DNA of 64,000 nt from Nitrosomonas stercoris (GCA_006742785.1 AP019755.1:2046001-2110000); one strand, 5' to 3'. Counted from the first letter of the stretch, positions 55,484-64,000 are shown. The notes: generated by a model not told the origin, from the sequence alone. A program made the numbers and translations.

Positions 55484-56866
55484 TCAGAACGACATTGGCA
55501 TCCTGAAACTAAATCTGACATCTTGTGCGTCAGTGGTCGTCCCGACGGCAACAGAGAAATTAAGGGTGGTTTTCTGTGAATATTTGAAAGCATAGCCAAA
55601 TAGTAACTGCCCTATATCCAGCTGACTACCCTTTACAGTACGTTTGTTTATCTTGGTATTAAAAATATGACGATGACCGTAACCAATATTAAATGAGGCT
55701 CGTTCATTAATTCCAAAACCCATACCAAAAGTCATACCTACTCCATAACCCGGTTCAATCTTGAATTTTTCACCTGAGCCATCCTTTATTTTTTCCGTGG
55801 AACCCAAGTTATAGTTATAAGCTAAATTGGCAAAAAATACCGCTGGATCAGTTGCATAAAGTGCGGTCACACTAGGTTCAAAGCTGAAGAAGCCTGAACC
55901 AGTCGGAATATCTGTTGGAAACACAGCTCCTGGAACACCTTGGGCCTGCACATACTTGATATCAAAAGGCCCTTTACCAGTGGGGGCTGTTGCTTGTATG
56001 TTACCAACAAAGATAGGCCATCCATTTGCACCAGAATTTAACTGGTAACGAGCAGCAAACTCAATATCTCCAATACCATAACCAGAAGCATTAAAAGTCT
56101 CATCAATACCCGCTCCTATACTAACAGGTCTGGAGCGTTGTTCATCAAAACGTGCCCGATAAGGAATACGCGCCTCAACCTCCAAACGATCTGTCAAACC
56201 ATAGCGAGCCCCGATACTGGCCATTAAGCTGTGCTGATCTACCTGACGCACATCGATTAAACCGATGGCAATGGCAGGAATAAAAGTAAACGCATCTAAG
56301 AAAACACGGCTGCTATTTGTAAAAGCGTACTCTAGTGCAGGTTCAATTACTATCTTTCCTTTACGCGTAAGTACTCCCCCTACTGTATTACTCAGCCTGG
56401 GAATTTCAGGTGGTCTGGGTTTTTCATCTTGCTTAGGGGGCGCTTGCCCTACCGGGCTACTTGGAAGATTGTCAGTCTCAGCACGAACCTGCGCTTGTTG
56501 GGTGTTTTGCCTGGTGGTTGCTGGTTGTGCAGATTGTGTAGAAGCAGGCTGCTGTTGTGCCTTTTTATTTTCTACGTTATTGGTTGGTTGCTGATTAGCT
56601 GCTGGCTGTGCTGTTAAAGAATCCAGTCGGGATTTTAATTTTTCAATTTCTTTCCCTTGCTCCAGAATAATCTGACGTTGCTTTTCAAATTCTTGTTGCT
56701 GTTGCTTAAAGAGTGATTTGTACTGTTCAAGTACTTCGTCGGCCGTATTTCCTACGGAAGGATAAGCTATCAAAAAAGCCACTAAACCACTCACCAGAAG
56801 TTGAAACCAGGTAACTTTTAATTGCAGCCTATCGTTGCCACCAGACATACGTTTTATACTCCACAT
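55484..56866 (-). CDS. FapF-like outer-membrane protein (coiled coil plus beta barrel)
   Basis: 460 residues. After a signal-anchor region (LLVSGLVAFLIAYPSVGNTA) comes a coiled coil (about 45-85: EVLEQYKSLFKQQQQEFEKQ and KEIEKLKSRLDSLTA), a Gln/Ala/Pro-rich linker and a barrel of about 300 residues ending in RFSFRMPMSF. The architecture matches FapF, the trimeric channel that exports functional amyloid in Pseudomonas. It is the last gene of the amyloid locus, which also has a C39 peptidase, as in fap operons. The Fap assignment rests on architecture and neighbours, not on alignment. Confidence 0.75.
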   Translation of the reverse strand: MWSIKRMSGGNDRLQLKVTWFQLLVSGLVAFLIAYPSVGNTADEVLEQYKSLFKQQQQEFEKQRQIILEQGKEIEKLKSRLDSLTAQPAANQQPTNNVENKKAQQQPASTQSAQPATTRQNTQQAQVRAETDNLPSSPVGQAPPKQDEKPRPPEIPRLSNTVGGVLTRKGKIVIEPALEYAFTNSSRVFLDAFTFIPAIAIGLIDVRQVDQHSLMASIGARYGLTDRLEVEARIPYRARFDEQRSRPVSIGAGIDETFNASGYGIGDIEFAARYQLNSGANGWPIFVGNIQATAPTGKGPFDIKYVQAQGVPGAVFPTDIPTGSGFFSFEPSVTALYATDPAVFFANLAYNYNLGSTEKIKDGSGEKFKIEPGYGVGMTFGMGFGINERASFNIGYGHRHIFNTKINKRTVKGSQLDIGQLLFGYAFKYSQKTTLNFSVAVGTTTDAQDVRFSFRMPMSF

Positions 56867-56885
56867 AGATGAGTGAACAGAAAAA

Positions 56886-57398
56886 TTATCTCAATAATGC
56901 TGGAGCTAAAAATTCAGTAAAGGCGCGCTGGTTACCGCCATTTACTACTCCTTTTAAATTGCTTACTTCTATATTAATTTTTGTGATCGCTTCAATATAT
57001 TGACTATCCAAAGAATTTTGAATAAAAGTGCTTAATTGTGGTGCAGCTACAGAACCTGGTACTAAATTTTGCATACCTACTTGTAAAAGCATATTTTTCG
57101 GGGTTTGAACAGAGGATGAATGTACAAGAACATCATTCAAATGGACGAATTTCTCCAAGCTCATATTAATGTGCACACCATTTGGTAAGATAAACCCACC
57201 TCTCAAAGCTGAAAGCTCTGCATCTGTTGCACGCTCCCATTCCTGATAGAAACCATCTCGTCCCGATAACCCATCTTCAGCACAAGCAGAAGTTGTTAAA
57301 CCAGCCATCAATATCAATGGCAATATAATACCGGATAACCTATTCTTGATTTCTAAACGAGCGCTTATCATTTTCATTTTTTCACCCCACCACAGCAT
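56886..57398 (-). CDS. Secreted accessory protein of the amyloid locus
   Basis: 170 residues. ATG at 57398 or the later ATG at 57377 could be used. A signal peptide (GIILPLILMAGLTTSACA) is followed by TDAELSALRGGF at about 59-70, which resembles a double-glycine processing site, and then a domain beginning ILPNGVHINMSLEKFVHLND. The position between the C39 peptidase and the barrel is that of fapE in Pseudomonas. Role as a minor fibre component or processing substrate is inference. Confidence 0.65.
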   Translation of the reverse strand: MLWWGEKMKMISARLEIKNRLSGIILPLILMAGLTTSACAEDGLSGRDGFYQEWERATDAELSALRGGFILPNGVHINMSLEKFVHLNDVLVHSSSVQTPKNMLLQVGMQNLVPGSVAAPQLSTFIQNSLDSQYIEAITKINIEVSNLKGVVNGGNQRAFTEFLAPALLR

Positions 57399-57408
57399 GT
57401 AACAATTT

Positions 57409-58122
57409 TTAAAAATCCCAAGGCCCGGGGCGCAATACGTTATAAACCCCTAAACTCGTTTGACTCACCGCTTCATCTAATGGAGAAATTCTACCAATCC
57501 ATTCATCGTTTATTTTTTGGTAGCTTATCACCGGATCGCGATTGTCATGAATAAGAAATAAGATGCGATTCTCCCACATTTCCTCAAATTCAGAGCGACG
57601 TATGGATTTGACACCTAATGCTGGATCTCCCAGCAAAACCCTATATGTATCTACTCCTTTGATGATGACAAAATGCATATAGCCATTATGATTAATAATC
57701 GTAATCGCGGGATTGCCCGTAGAAAAAAGTTGATCCAAATTAATTTTGAAGCCATCTGAGCGATATCCTCTGCGCTCCAGATAGCGCTTCATATCCAGCA
57801 TAGAGAAGCCTTCTCGTTTAATTTTTTCCTGATCTCCATGTTGATACATGTCAATAAACACAGATTGCTCATCTACCACATCGTCATAATGAAAAGTAAG
57901 TAAGCTTGCTAGTGCTGCTGAGCCACAACTAAAGTCAAATTGCTGTTTGTAAACCGTATTAAAACGTCTTTCTGCGAAGCTCTTACCCTGAATATTAAAA
58001 TTAGCCCCTCCTACTACTCCTACCAAATCCATGGCTAATACTTCAGTCTTTGGATTCATGATCCCAAAAGACAAAAATATTAGTGCTATCAGAGATAATT
58101 TCATATTTTTAACATAGCTCAC
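57409..58122 (-). CDS. FapD-like C39-family peptidase
   Basis: 237 residues with a signal peptide (LSLIALIFLSFGIM). It shows the papain-fold C39 triad: Cys in FDFSCGSAALASLLTFHYDD, His in GYMHFVIIKGV and Asp in LLGDPALGVKS. C39 peptidases cleave after double-glycine-type leaders. A stand-alone secreted C39 peptidase next to a repeat amyloid and a coiled-coil barrel is the hallmark of fap loci. Ten bases separate it from the next gene. Confidence 0.85.
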   Translation of the reverse strand: MSYVKNMKLSLIALIFLSFGIMNPKTEVLAMDLVGVVGGANFNIQGKSFAERRFNTVYKQQFDFSCGSAALASLLTFHYDDVVDEQSVFIDMYQHGDQEKIKREGFSMLDMKRYLERRGYRSDGFKINLDQLFSTGNPAITIINHNGYMHFVIIKGVDTYRVLLGDPALGVKSIRRSEFEEMWENRILFLIHDNRDPVISYQKINDEWIGRISPLDEAVSQTSLGVYNVLRPGPWDF

Positions 58123-58220
58123 AGCAGAGGTAGTTATCTATCAATGTAAAAACTTCAAATAAACCCGCATAAATTTAACGCCACATTATCGACGATATCA
58201 CCCCAGTGTCTAATTTAGAT

Positions 58221-58583
58221 TTAAGGTATTATTGTTACATTAATAATGGTTGAATCCTGAATCAGAACATTATTACCTGAGTTCTGAATCACAGAAAACA
58301 TACCACTTGCACCAACAAAAGAGCCATTATCAATGGAATTAAAACCACTCGTGTTATTCGTTGCTCGATTCCCAGCAAGAAAAGCACGAACATTCATATT
58401 ATTTAGAGTCGTTACGTCAATACCTTCCCGACCCGTAGCCTGATCCAATTCCTCTAAAGACGCTCGCTCCGCATGAGGAAGATAAGTATCCTCCATGATC
58501 AAATCTGCCCCAGATGCTGCATAAACCATACCAATAGGTATAAACAGCGCAAACGTAATCAAGCTTTTTATATAGACTTTCAT
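58221..58583 (-). CDS. Small amyloid-locus subunit (FapA/B-like)
   Basis: 120 residues with signal peptide (LITFALFIPIGMVYA). A segment ERASLEELDQATGREGIDV at about 39-57 contains a GREG motif that may be a cleavage site. The C-terminal half NGSFVGASGMFSVIQNSGNN with VLIQDSTIINVTI has the Asn/Gln/Ser-rich beta pattern that recurs at the end of the large repeat protein. It is a probable minor or nucleating subunit. Confidence 0.68.
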   Translation of the reverse strand: MKVYIKSLITFALFIPIGMVYAASGADLIMEDTYLPHAERASLEELDQATGREGIDVTTLNNMNVRAFLAGNRATNNTSGFNSIDNGSFVGASGMFSVIQNSGNNVLIQDSTIINVTIIP

Positions 58584-58705
58584 ACCGATCCTCTCTTGCT
58601 ATTTACAAATCCATCCCAAAAAAAATTGGCAGGCAATATCTCTACTGCCTGCCAGTGAATGGATTACATGGTTAACTCAGTTTAAATAATTATTTTCACT
58701 TGGAA

Positions 58706-59950
58706 TTACTGGTTAACGTTTACATTACCCTGGAAGGAAACTTGTTGTTGAATCAATGAGCTTGATCCCAGGTTTTGTGCTACTTGATTCAAGCCAGCAC
58801 CATTCAGTGAGCCATCAATAGTGTTGCTTAATTGCCCACCTGAAAGAGCAGCGTAGTCAACGCTCAAGCCTTCAGAAGCCTGGCCAGTTACTGAACCAGA
58901 CAATTCAGCATTGTTAACAGAGTAGGTAACAGTCACATCACCACCGTTGGATGCTCCACTACCATTAGCAGCAGCAGTTTTGCTATTGTCGTTATTGCTG
59001 TTAGCAATACTGTTATCAGTGTTGTTACTGTCATTCACACTGTTGTTGCTATTGTCATTGTTGCTGTCTCTGGTAACAGTCTTGGTGTTGTTGCTGTCAT
59101 TAGTACTACTGTTACTATTGTCGTTATTGCTATCTCTGGTAACAGTCTTGGTATTGTTGCTGTCATTGGTGCTGCTGTTACTGTTATCGTTGCTGCTGTC
59201 TCTGGTAACAGTTTTGGTATTAGTACTGCTATCACTAGCATCTACAGATTTAGTTCTGTTGTTGCTGTCATTGGTACTATTGTTGCTGCTATCGCTAGCA
59301 TCTACAGTTTTGGTTCTGTTGTTGGTGCTATTGTCATTGCCATTGTTGTCGGCTGTATTGGTACTGCTGTTGCTAGCATCTACAGATTTAGTTCTGTTGT
59401 TGCTGTCATTGGTACTATTGTTGCTGCTATCGCTAGCATCTACAGTTTTGGTTCTGTTGTTGGTGCTATTGTCATTGCCATTGTTATCGGCTGTATTGGT
59501 ACTGCTGTTGCTAGCATCTACAGTTTTGGTTCTGTTGTTGGTGCTATTGTCATTGCCATTGTTATCGGCTGTATTGGTACTGCTGTTGCTAGCATCTACA
59601 GTTTTGGTTCTGTTGTTGGTGCTATTGTCATTGCCATTGTTGTCGGCTGTATTGGTACTGCTGTTGCTAGCATCTACAGTTTTGGTTCTGTTGTTGGTGC
59701 TATTGTCATTGCCATTGTTGTCGGCTGTGGTTGTATTACTGCTATTGCTGCTATCAGCACTACTTGATGTGCTGCCACCATTAGCAACAGAGTTGCTTGC
59801 GCCTTTGGCACGATTAGCATCTACGCCATCTTCTACAGTTACATTTTTTGTTACGCCGTCGCTAGCTGATTCAGCAGCCCAAGCATTACCAGCTAAACCA
59901 AACGCTAAAACAATACTAGCGGCCAGGACTTTTTTAGAAAATTGATCCAT
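58706..59950 (-). CDS. Asn/Ser/Thr-rich repeat protein, probable major amyloid subunit (FapC-like)
   Basis: From ATG 59950, which follows AAAGGAAAATACC, 414 residues with a signal peptide (KVLAASIVLAFGLAGNAWA). The central region has five copies of TADNNGNDNSTNNRTKTVDA, two inserts of NNSTNDSNNRTKSVDAS and three copies of a 22-residue unit starting TKTVTRDS. The C-terminal about 100 residues (AELSGSVTGQASEGLSVDYA ... QNLGSSSLIQQQVSFQGNV) lack repeats and resemble the small subunit. There is no cysteine, unlike the CxxC of Pseudomonas FapB/C. Composition and locus suggest a secreted functional amyloid. Confidence 0.75.
   Translation of the reverse strand: MDQFSKKVLAASIVLAFGLAGNAWAAESASDGVTKNVTVEDGVDANRAKGASNSVANGGSTSSSADSSNSSNTTTADNNGNDNSTNNRTKTVDASNSSTNTADNNGNDNSTNNRTKTVDASNSSTNTADNNGNDNSTNNRTKTVDASNSSTNTADNNGNDNSTNNRTKTVDASDSSNNSTNDSNNRTKSVDASNSSTNTADNNGNDNSTNNRTKTVDASDSSNNSTNDSNNRTKSVDASDSSTNTKTVTRDSSNDNSNSSTNDSNNTKTVTRDSNNDNSNSSTNDSNNTKTVTRDSNNDNSNNSVNDSNNTDNSIANSNNDNSKTAAANGSGASNGGDVTVTYSVNNAELSGSVTGQASEGLSVDYAALSGGQLSNTIDGSLNGAGLNQVAQNLGSSSLIQQQVSFQGNVNVNQ
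59300..59740. repeat. 78-bp tandem repeats inside the amyloid gene
   Basis: Near-perfect 78-base units (26 codons), for example those starting at GCTAGCATCTACAGTTTTGG around 59430, 59508, 59587 and 59665, with occasional 60-base inserts. They encode the TADNNGNDNSTNN units. High nucleotide identity suggests recent expansion and possible copy-number change. Confidence 0.85.
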
Positions 59951-60013
59951 GGTATTTTCCTTTAATAAAAAATATAGATAAACATAAAACAGCACCGTGT
60001 TGAAACAAAGCAC

Positions 60014-60410
60014 TATTTATTTTTAACTCCAACAAGATGATGTCGCTTATTGACTACAACTTGTAGGAACAGCATATTAAAGAAAACGCCACTATCAGAT
60101 CAAGACTGCAATTGCATACAAATTGTTATAATTAAACGGTTTCGTATTTGCATAGTGCATTAAGCAACCAAATACTCCGCCACAAAGCATGTAAATTACA
60201 TCTTGTATTGAATGTAACTCCTGAAGAAAGAAAATCCAGCTAATTTTATTGTCGAAAAATTTTACAGCAACTAAGAATATATTTCGTTACAGGGAAATTT
60301 TATCTTTATAATCATTGTGTTATGTGACAAGGCATGATTGTTGCTTGTTGATATATGTGTATTTTTTATAGTTTTTTGAATATATTGAAATACTAATTGG
60401 AGCAAGGTTA
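60014..60410. other. Divergent promoter region of the amyloid locus and HTH gene
   Basis: About 400 bases, AT-rich, between the amyloid gene and the divergent LuxR-type HTH gene. It should hold both promoters and a 5' leader. I see no small open frame worth calling and no obvious riboswitch or terminator. Confidence 0.45.
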
Positions 60411-60692
60411 ATGGATTACGAAAAAAATAAACGTCTACCCCGATCACACTACACTTTACTTGAAGCCAGCCGAGAAAAGAAAACAACCAATACAAAAATT
60501 CTCGCGCAGCATTTATGCCGATCCCCGGCAACGATTCGCACCCAATTTCAAAGAATCATGGCTCTTTTAGAAGTCCATGGTCGATATGATGCACTACGTA
60601 AAGCTGAAGAAATGGGTTTGATCAGAGTTAATAGACGATCATCACCTTTATCTTTAGCCAAGGAAAATAGAGATTTTCCACAAGAAGTTTAA
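60411..60692 (+). CDS. Small LuxR-type helix-turn-helix protein
   Basis: 93 residues. About 25-70 is a GerE/LuxR HTH (KKTTNTKILAQHLCRSPATI, RTQFQRIMALLEVHGRYDAL, RKAEEMGLI) with no receiver or sensor domain. It is divergent from the amyloid operon, so it is a candidate regulator of it. GGAGCAAGG precedes the ATG. It may respond to partner proteins or to its own concentration only. Confidence 0.75.
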   Translation: MDYEKNKRLPRSHYTLLEASREKKTTNTKILAQHLCRSPATIRTQFQRIMALLEVHGRYDALRKAEEMGLIRVNRRSSPLSLAKENRDFPQEV

Positions 60693-60751
60693 AGAGCTAT
60701 CCTGAACAATCTCTTTACATAATTAGCTAATTTCCAATTTCAGCCAAAGTA

Positions 60752-60788
60752 ATATGAGGATGCAATATTTTATATTGCATCCTCATAT
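60752..60788. terminator. Perfect 17-base inverted repeat with 3-base loop
   Basis: ATATGAGGATGCAATAT (60752-60768), TTT, and the exact complement (60772-60788). It lies 60 bases after the HTH gene stop, so a terminator role is likely, although no T run follows. Confidence 0.6.
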
Positions 60789-60928
60789 CAACTTATTAAA
60801 ATGTAGTTGAGAGATTTTTCAGAATTAGCAGAAACAATATCAGACAATTACGCTGCTAATTGTATGTTTTTGCATTCAATGCAATCGAATCGATATTTCT
60901 GATTACTCTCTTTGTTATACTCTGGAAC

Positions 60929-61795
60929 ATGCAAGTCATTATCATCAGTGGGTTGTCTGGTTCAGGAAAATCCATCGCTCTCAAGGTATTAGAAGATACC
61001 GGCTACTACTGCGTTGACAATCTTCCCGCTTCACTTCTGGTTGTTCTCGTCAATCATTTGCAGACGCAACATCATTCTCACGTCGCTGTCGCTATTGATA
61101 TGCGTAGCGGTGACAATATTGCCATTTTGCCCAGCCAGCTTGAAATAATCGATAAAGGCATTCAGACAGAATTCATCTTTCTGAATACGCGCACTGATAC
61201 ATTAATACAGCGCTTCTCTGAGACACGCCGCAAACACCCGCTAAGTGAAAGAAATATTACGCTAGAAGAAGCTATCCAATATGAGCGCGAAGCACTCACT
61301 GCCGTATCGAGTCTCGGTCATCACATTGATACTAGCTCATTAAGGCCCAATGCATTACGCGCCTTTATACGAGATTTCGTCTCCAGCAAGCGAGATCCAA
61401 CTCAATTAACCTTAATGTTCCAATCATTTGGTTATAAACACGGTATTCCACTGGATGCTGATTTGGTATTTGATATTCGCTGCTTGCCTAATCCTTTCTA
61501 CGATCCTCTGTTAAAAGAATTAACCGGGCATGATCCAGATGTCATTCACTTTATGGAATCACAACCAAATGCTGTGAAAATGCTGCGGGATATCAGTAAT
61601 TTTCTAGAAGCTTGGCTACCGGCTTATATTCAAGACAATCGAGCCTATCTTACTGTTGCCATCGGTTGTACCGGGGGACAGCATCGCTCTGTTTATTTTG
61701 TAGAAAAGCTTGCGTTATATTTTCGTGATAACGCGCATATTCTGGTACGCCATCGCAGTTTGGCAGAATACCACCAGCACTATGCTCGCAGATAA
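60929..61795 (+). CDS. rapZ: RNase adapter RapZ
   Basis: 288 residues from ATG 60929, which gives the canonical start MQVIIISGLSGSGKS (Walker A). An open frame continues upstream to 60860 but adds an untypical hydrophobic N-terminus. Other family segments: YYCVDNLPASLL, FLNTRTDTLIQRFSETRRKH, FGYKHGIPLDADLVFDIRCL, PNPFYDPLLKELTGHD and GCTGGQHRSVYFVEKL. RapZ binds UDP-GlcNAc-pathway signals and regulatory RNA; a nucleotide-binding P-loop is conserved. It converges on recG with a 16-base overlap. Confidence 0.95.
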   Translation: MQVIIISGLSGSGKSIALKVLEDTGYYCVDNLPASLLVVLVNHLQTQHHSHVAVAIDMRSGDNIAILPSQLEIIDKGIQTEFIFLNTRTDTLIQRFSETRRKHPLSERNITLEEAIQYEREALTAVSSLGHHIDTSSLRPNALRAFIRDFVSSKRDPTQLTLMFQSFGYKHGIPLDADLVFDIRCLPNPFYDPLLKELTGHDPDVIHFMESQPNAVKMLRDISNFLEAWLPAYIQDNRAYLTVAIGCTGGQHRSVYFVEKLALYFRDNAHILVRHRSLAEYHQHYARR

Positions 61796-63837
61796 TCTTC
61801 TCTTTTCCCTAACCAGCGCTGCATAAGGCACTGTGCTGCATCTGGATAAGAATGCAGCATTTCCTCAGCCACATCCCGCGCCATTTCTAACAAATCGACA
61901 TCTTCTTCTAAATCAGCAAAACGCAATAATGGCACACCACTCTGGCGTGTACCAAGAAATTCACCTGGTCCGCGCAACAACAAATCTTGGCGTGCGATTT
62001 CAAATCCATCATGGTGCTCAAAAATAATCTGCAATCGTTTACGTGCCAATTCAGACAACGGTTGTTGATATAACAAAATACAAACCCCAACTGCCGAGCC
62101 TCGCCCAATGCGCCCGCGCAACTGGTGTAATTGCGATAGTCCCATGCGTTCGGCATGTTCAATTATCATGAGCGAAGCATTCGGCACATCCACTCCCACT
62201 TCAATAACAGTCGTTGCCACTAATAAGTGTATTGTTCCTTGACTAAACTCGGCCATGATCTCTGATTTTTCATGGCTACTCAAGCGCCCATGGATCAAGG
62301 CAATATTCAGCTCGGAAAAAATCTGACTTAATGTTTCATGGATTTCTATCGCTGTTTTTAGCTGTAGTACGTCAGACTCCTCAATTAATGGACATACCCA
62401 ATATGCTTGACGTCCAGCTTCACAAGCTTCACGAATACGTGTAATCACCTCTGCACGTCGATGATTATCAATCAATCTGGTGATAACTGAAGATCTGCCT
62501 GGAGGAAGCTGATCAATCACCGACACATCTAGATCAGCAAAATAGCTCATGGACAATGTGCGAGGAATAGGTGTAGCGCTCATCATCAGCTGATGGGGTG
62601 TTATCTCACCCTCTCCACTCTTCATACGTAGCGCTAATCGCTGTCCTACGCCAAAACGATGTTGCTCATCGATAATGATCAATCCTAGTTGCTTGAATTG
62701 TACCGATTCTTGAAAGAGTGCATGAGTACCAATGACAAGCAAAGCAGTACCACTTGCTACCTTTTCTAATGCTTGATTACGCTCACTTTTTTTCTGACTG
62801 CCAGACAACCAAGCAATCATGATTCCAAGTGGAAGCAACCATTGCGATAATTTCTTGAAATGCTGCTCAGCCAAAATTTCAGTGGGCGCCATTACCGCTA
62901 CTTGATAGCCACTTTCAATTGCTTGCAAAGCAGCCAGCGCAGCCACAACAGTTTTGCCACTACCTACATCCCCTTGTAACAATCGCTGCATTGGGTGGGG
63001 TTGGGCAAGATCTTTACTGATCTCAGCCGCTACTCGATGCTGTGCTTCCGTCAGGTCAAACGGTAATACTTCCAGCAGTTTTTTCGGCAAATTTATCTGA
63101 AGAGATAAAACGGGTGCTCGTTGGCTATGACGCTGCTGATAATGACTGCGTAACGAAAGCTGTTGTGCCAGCAATTCATCAAATTTGACGCGCCGCCAAG
63201 CCGGGTGAGTACGTTGTTGCAAACTGGCAATAGGTACCGTAGCGGGTGGATGATGCAATAACGACAAACTTTTCTCAAATGACGGCAACTGACAAGCTAA
63301 TAAAAATTTGTCAGGCAAAAGCTCTTGCACAAGCCGTTGATCACGCAGCCATTCAAAAGTCTGATTAATTACACGAACAAGCGTACGCTGCGATAAACCT
63401 GCGATCGTGGAATAAACAGGGGTAAAGGTTGTCGCCAAAGCCATGCTGTCTCGCACCACTCGACATTTTGGATGCACCATTTCCAATCCATGAAAGCCGG
63501 CGCGTACTTCACCCAACACACGTAACCGTACACCAGGAGACCAGGTGGTCAGCTGACTGGTGTAGAAATTGAAGAATCTCAAACCAAGCATGCCGGTATC
63601 ATCGTTTATCCGGCAAATCAACTGTCGTCGAGGACGTCCCAGCACTTCTTGCCCCACTACTATCCCTTCCACTTGCGCTGAACTTCCGGGAGCAAGCTCG
63701 CTAATAGCTGTCAGTTGCGTTTCATCCTCGTAGCGCAACGGCAAATGCAAAATTAGATCAAAATCACTCAGCAGCCCAAGTTTTTCCAGTTTATTGCGGA
63801 GTGTTTTATCCAGCGAATCAAAAAATTGCACAGTCAA
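61780..63837 (-). CDS. recG: ATP-dependent DNA helicase RecG
   Basis: 685 residues. An OB-fold wedge domain (about 30-170) precedes the superfamily 2 helicase: Walker A LLQGDVGSGKTVVAALAALQ, DEQH box LIIIDEQHRFGVGQRLALRM, and motif III MMSATPIPRTLSMSYF. Motif V is in LLVATTVIEVGVDVPNASLM and motif VI in QLRGRIGRG. It reverses stalled replication forks. The stop overlaps the rapZ 3' end by 16 bases. Confidence 0.96.
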   Translation of the reverse strand: MTVQFFDSLDKTLRNKLEKLGLLSDFDLILHLPLRYEDETQLTAISELAPGSSAQVEGIVVGQEVLGRPRRQLICRINDDTGMLGLRFFNFYTSQLTTWSPGVRLRVLGEVRAGFHGLEMVHPKCRVVRDSMALATTFTPVYSTIAGLSQRTLVRVINQTFEWLRDQRLVQELLPDKFLLACQLPSFEKSLSLLHHPPATVPIASLQQRTHPAWRRVKFDELLAQQLSLRSHYQQRHSQRAPVLSLQINLPKKLLEVLPFDLTEAQHRVAAEISKDLAQPHPMQRLLQGDVGSGKTVVAALAALQAIESGYQVAVMAPTEILAEQHFKKLSQWLLPLGIMIAWLSGSQKKSERNQALEKVASGTALLVIGTHALFQESVQFKQLGLIIIDEQHRFGVGQRLALRMKSGEGEITPHQLMMSATPIPRTLSMSYFADLDVSVIDQLPPGRSSVITRLIDNHRRAEVITRIREACEAGRQAYWVCPLIEESDVLQLKTAIEIHETLSQIFSELNIALIHGRLSSHEKSEIMAEFSQGTIHLLVATTVIEVGVDVPNASLMIIEHAERMGLSQLHQLRGRIGRGSAVGVCILLYQQPLSELARKRLQIIFEHHDGFEIARQDLLLRGPGEFLGTRQSGVPLLRFADLEEDVDLLEMARDVAEEMLHSYPDAAQCLMQRWLGKREDYLRA

Positions 63838-63866
63838 CGAAAAATGAATACAAATGGAGTATAAAA

Positions 63867-64000
63867 CTACTCATCCAGTACCACGATTGCATCCATCTCC
63901 ACCAGCGCATCGCGTGGTAAAGTCGCCACACCAATGGTTGCCCGGGCTGGATAAGGTTGGCTAAAATACCTACCCATAATTTCATTAACCATCGCAAAAT
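63867..64000 (-). CDS. RidA-family protein, C-terminal part (runs off the window)
   Basis: The last 44 codons are visible: [43 protein letters not shown]. This is the RidA/YjgF signature end, with the conserved PARATIGV and LP..A.VEMDAI. RidA deaminates reactive enamine/imine intermediates. It lies upstream of recG on the same strand, a common arrangement. Confidence 0.88.
   Translation of the reverse strand, partial: FAMVNEIMGRYFSQPYPARATIGVATLPRDALVEMDAIVVLDE

Noticed and set aside
59035..59740. Tandem repeats considered as a CRISPR array
   Set aside because: Units are contiguous, coding and in frame, with no spacers and no cas genes nearby.
58947..59945. 332-codon Leu/Ser/Val-rich frame antisense to the amyloid gene, looking like a membrane protein
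   Set aside because: It is the complement of the Asn/Ser/Thr repeats (AAC/AGC/ACT codons read backwards give Leu and Val). The sense strand has a start, signal peptide and operon context.

Overview
The window looks like chromosomal DNA of a betaproteobacterium. Many proteins (PepP, TrpE, LpdA, ProA, RibD, the exosortase-A-associated hydrolases, the NYN/OST-HTH remnant) read as Nitrosomonas-type sequences. That placement rests on recalled protein resemblance; no ammonia-oxidation gene or rRNA is present to prove it. Coding density is ordinary in the housekeeping blocks. It falls sharply around insertion sequences, toxin-antitoxin genes and decayed genes.

Left part (1-13.9 kb): the 5' part of lptD, a DinG/YoaA helicase, a broken TPR gene, phoB bracketed by two same-orientation IS5-family copies, tRNA-Ser(GCT), lysC, a peptidoglycan-binding lipoprotein, transaldolase, a small membrane protein with pepP, then rpe-gph and trpE. 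From 13.9 to 20.9 kb there is a decayed IS200-type transposase, an alginate-export-type porin with a sulfate-binding protein, two small membrane proteins divergent from a four-cysteine SufR-like regulator, and a further porin. From 20.9 to 28 kb the minus strand carries lpdA-proA and a run of exopolysaccharide/exosortase-A-type genes (ACP, two hydrolases, glycosyltransferase, TPR protein).

Middle part (28-45 kb): an LpxK-like protein with eroded catalytic motifs fused to a Trm112-like zinc ribbon, a second type of IS5-family element, holB and tmk separated by an oppositely oriented nhaC, three toxin-antitoxin loci in about 2 kb (one with a dead toxin), a dispersed intergenic repeat family, pilA with an 11-G tract in its promoter region, a frameshifted Rpn-type nuclease, and a YbhGFSR-like ABC exporter with two deletions. 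A deleted NYN/OST-HTH gene and another IS copy follow.

Right part (45-64 kb): a DUF442-type phosphatase, ribD, a second alginate-export-type porin with an NrfJ-like protein, and a compact three-gene operon on the minus strand (PD-(D/E)XK-type nuclease gene split by an amber codon, winged-helix protein, large two-P-loop HerA/DUF87 ATPase). That operon is the best candidate for an undescribed DNA-targeting or defence system. After one more IS copy comes a Fap-like functional amyloid locus (Asn/Ser/Thr-rich repeat subunit, small subunit, C39 peptidase, secreted accessory protein, coiled-coil barrel) with a divergent LuxR-type HTH protein. The window ends with rapZ, recG and the 3' end of a RidA-family gene.
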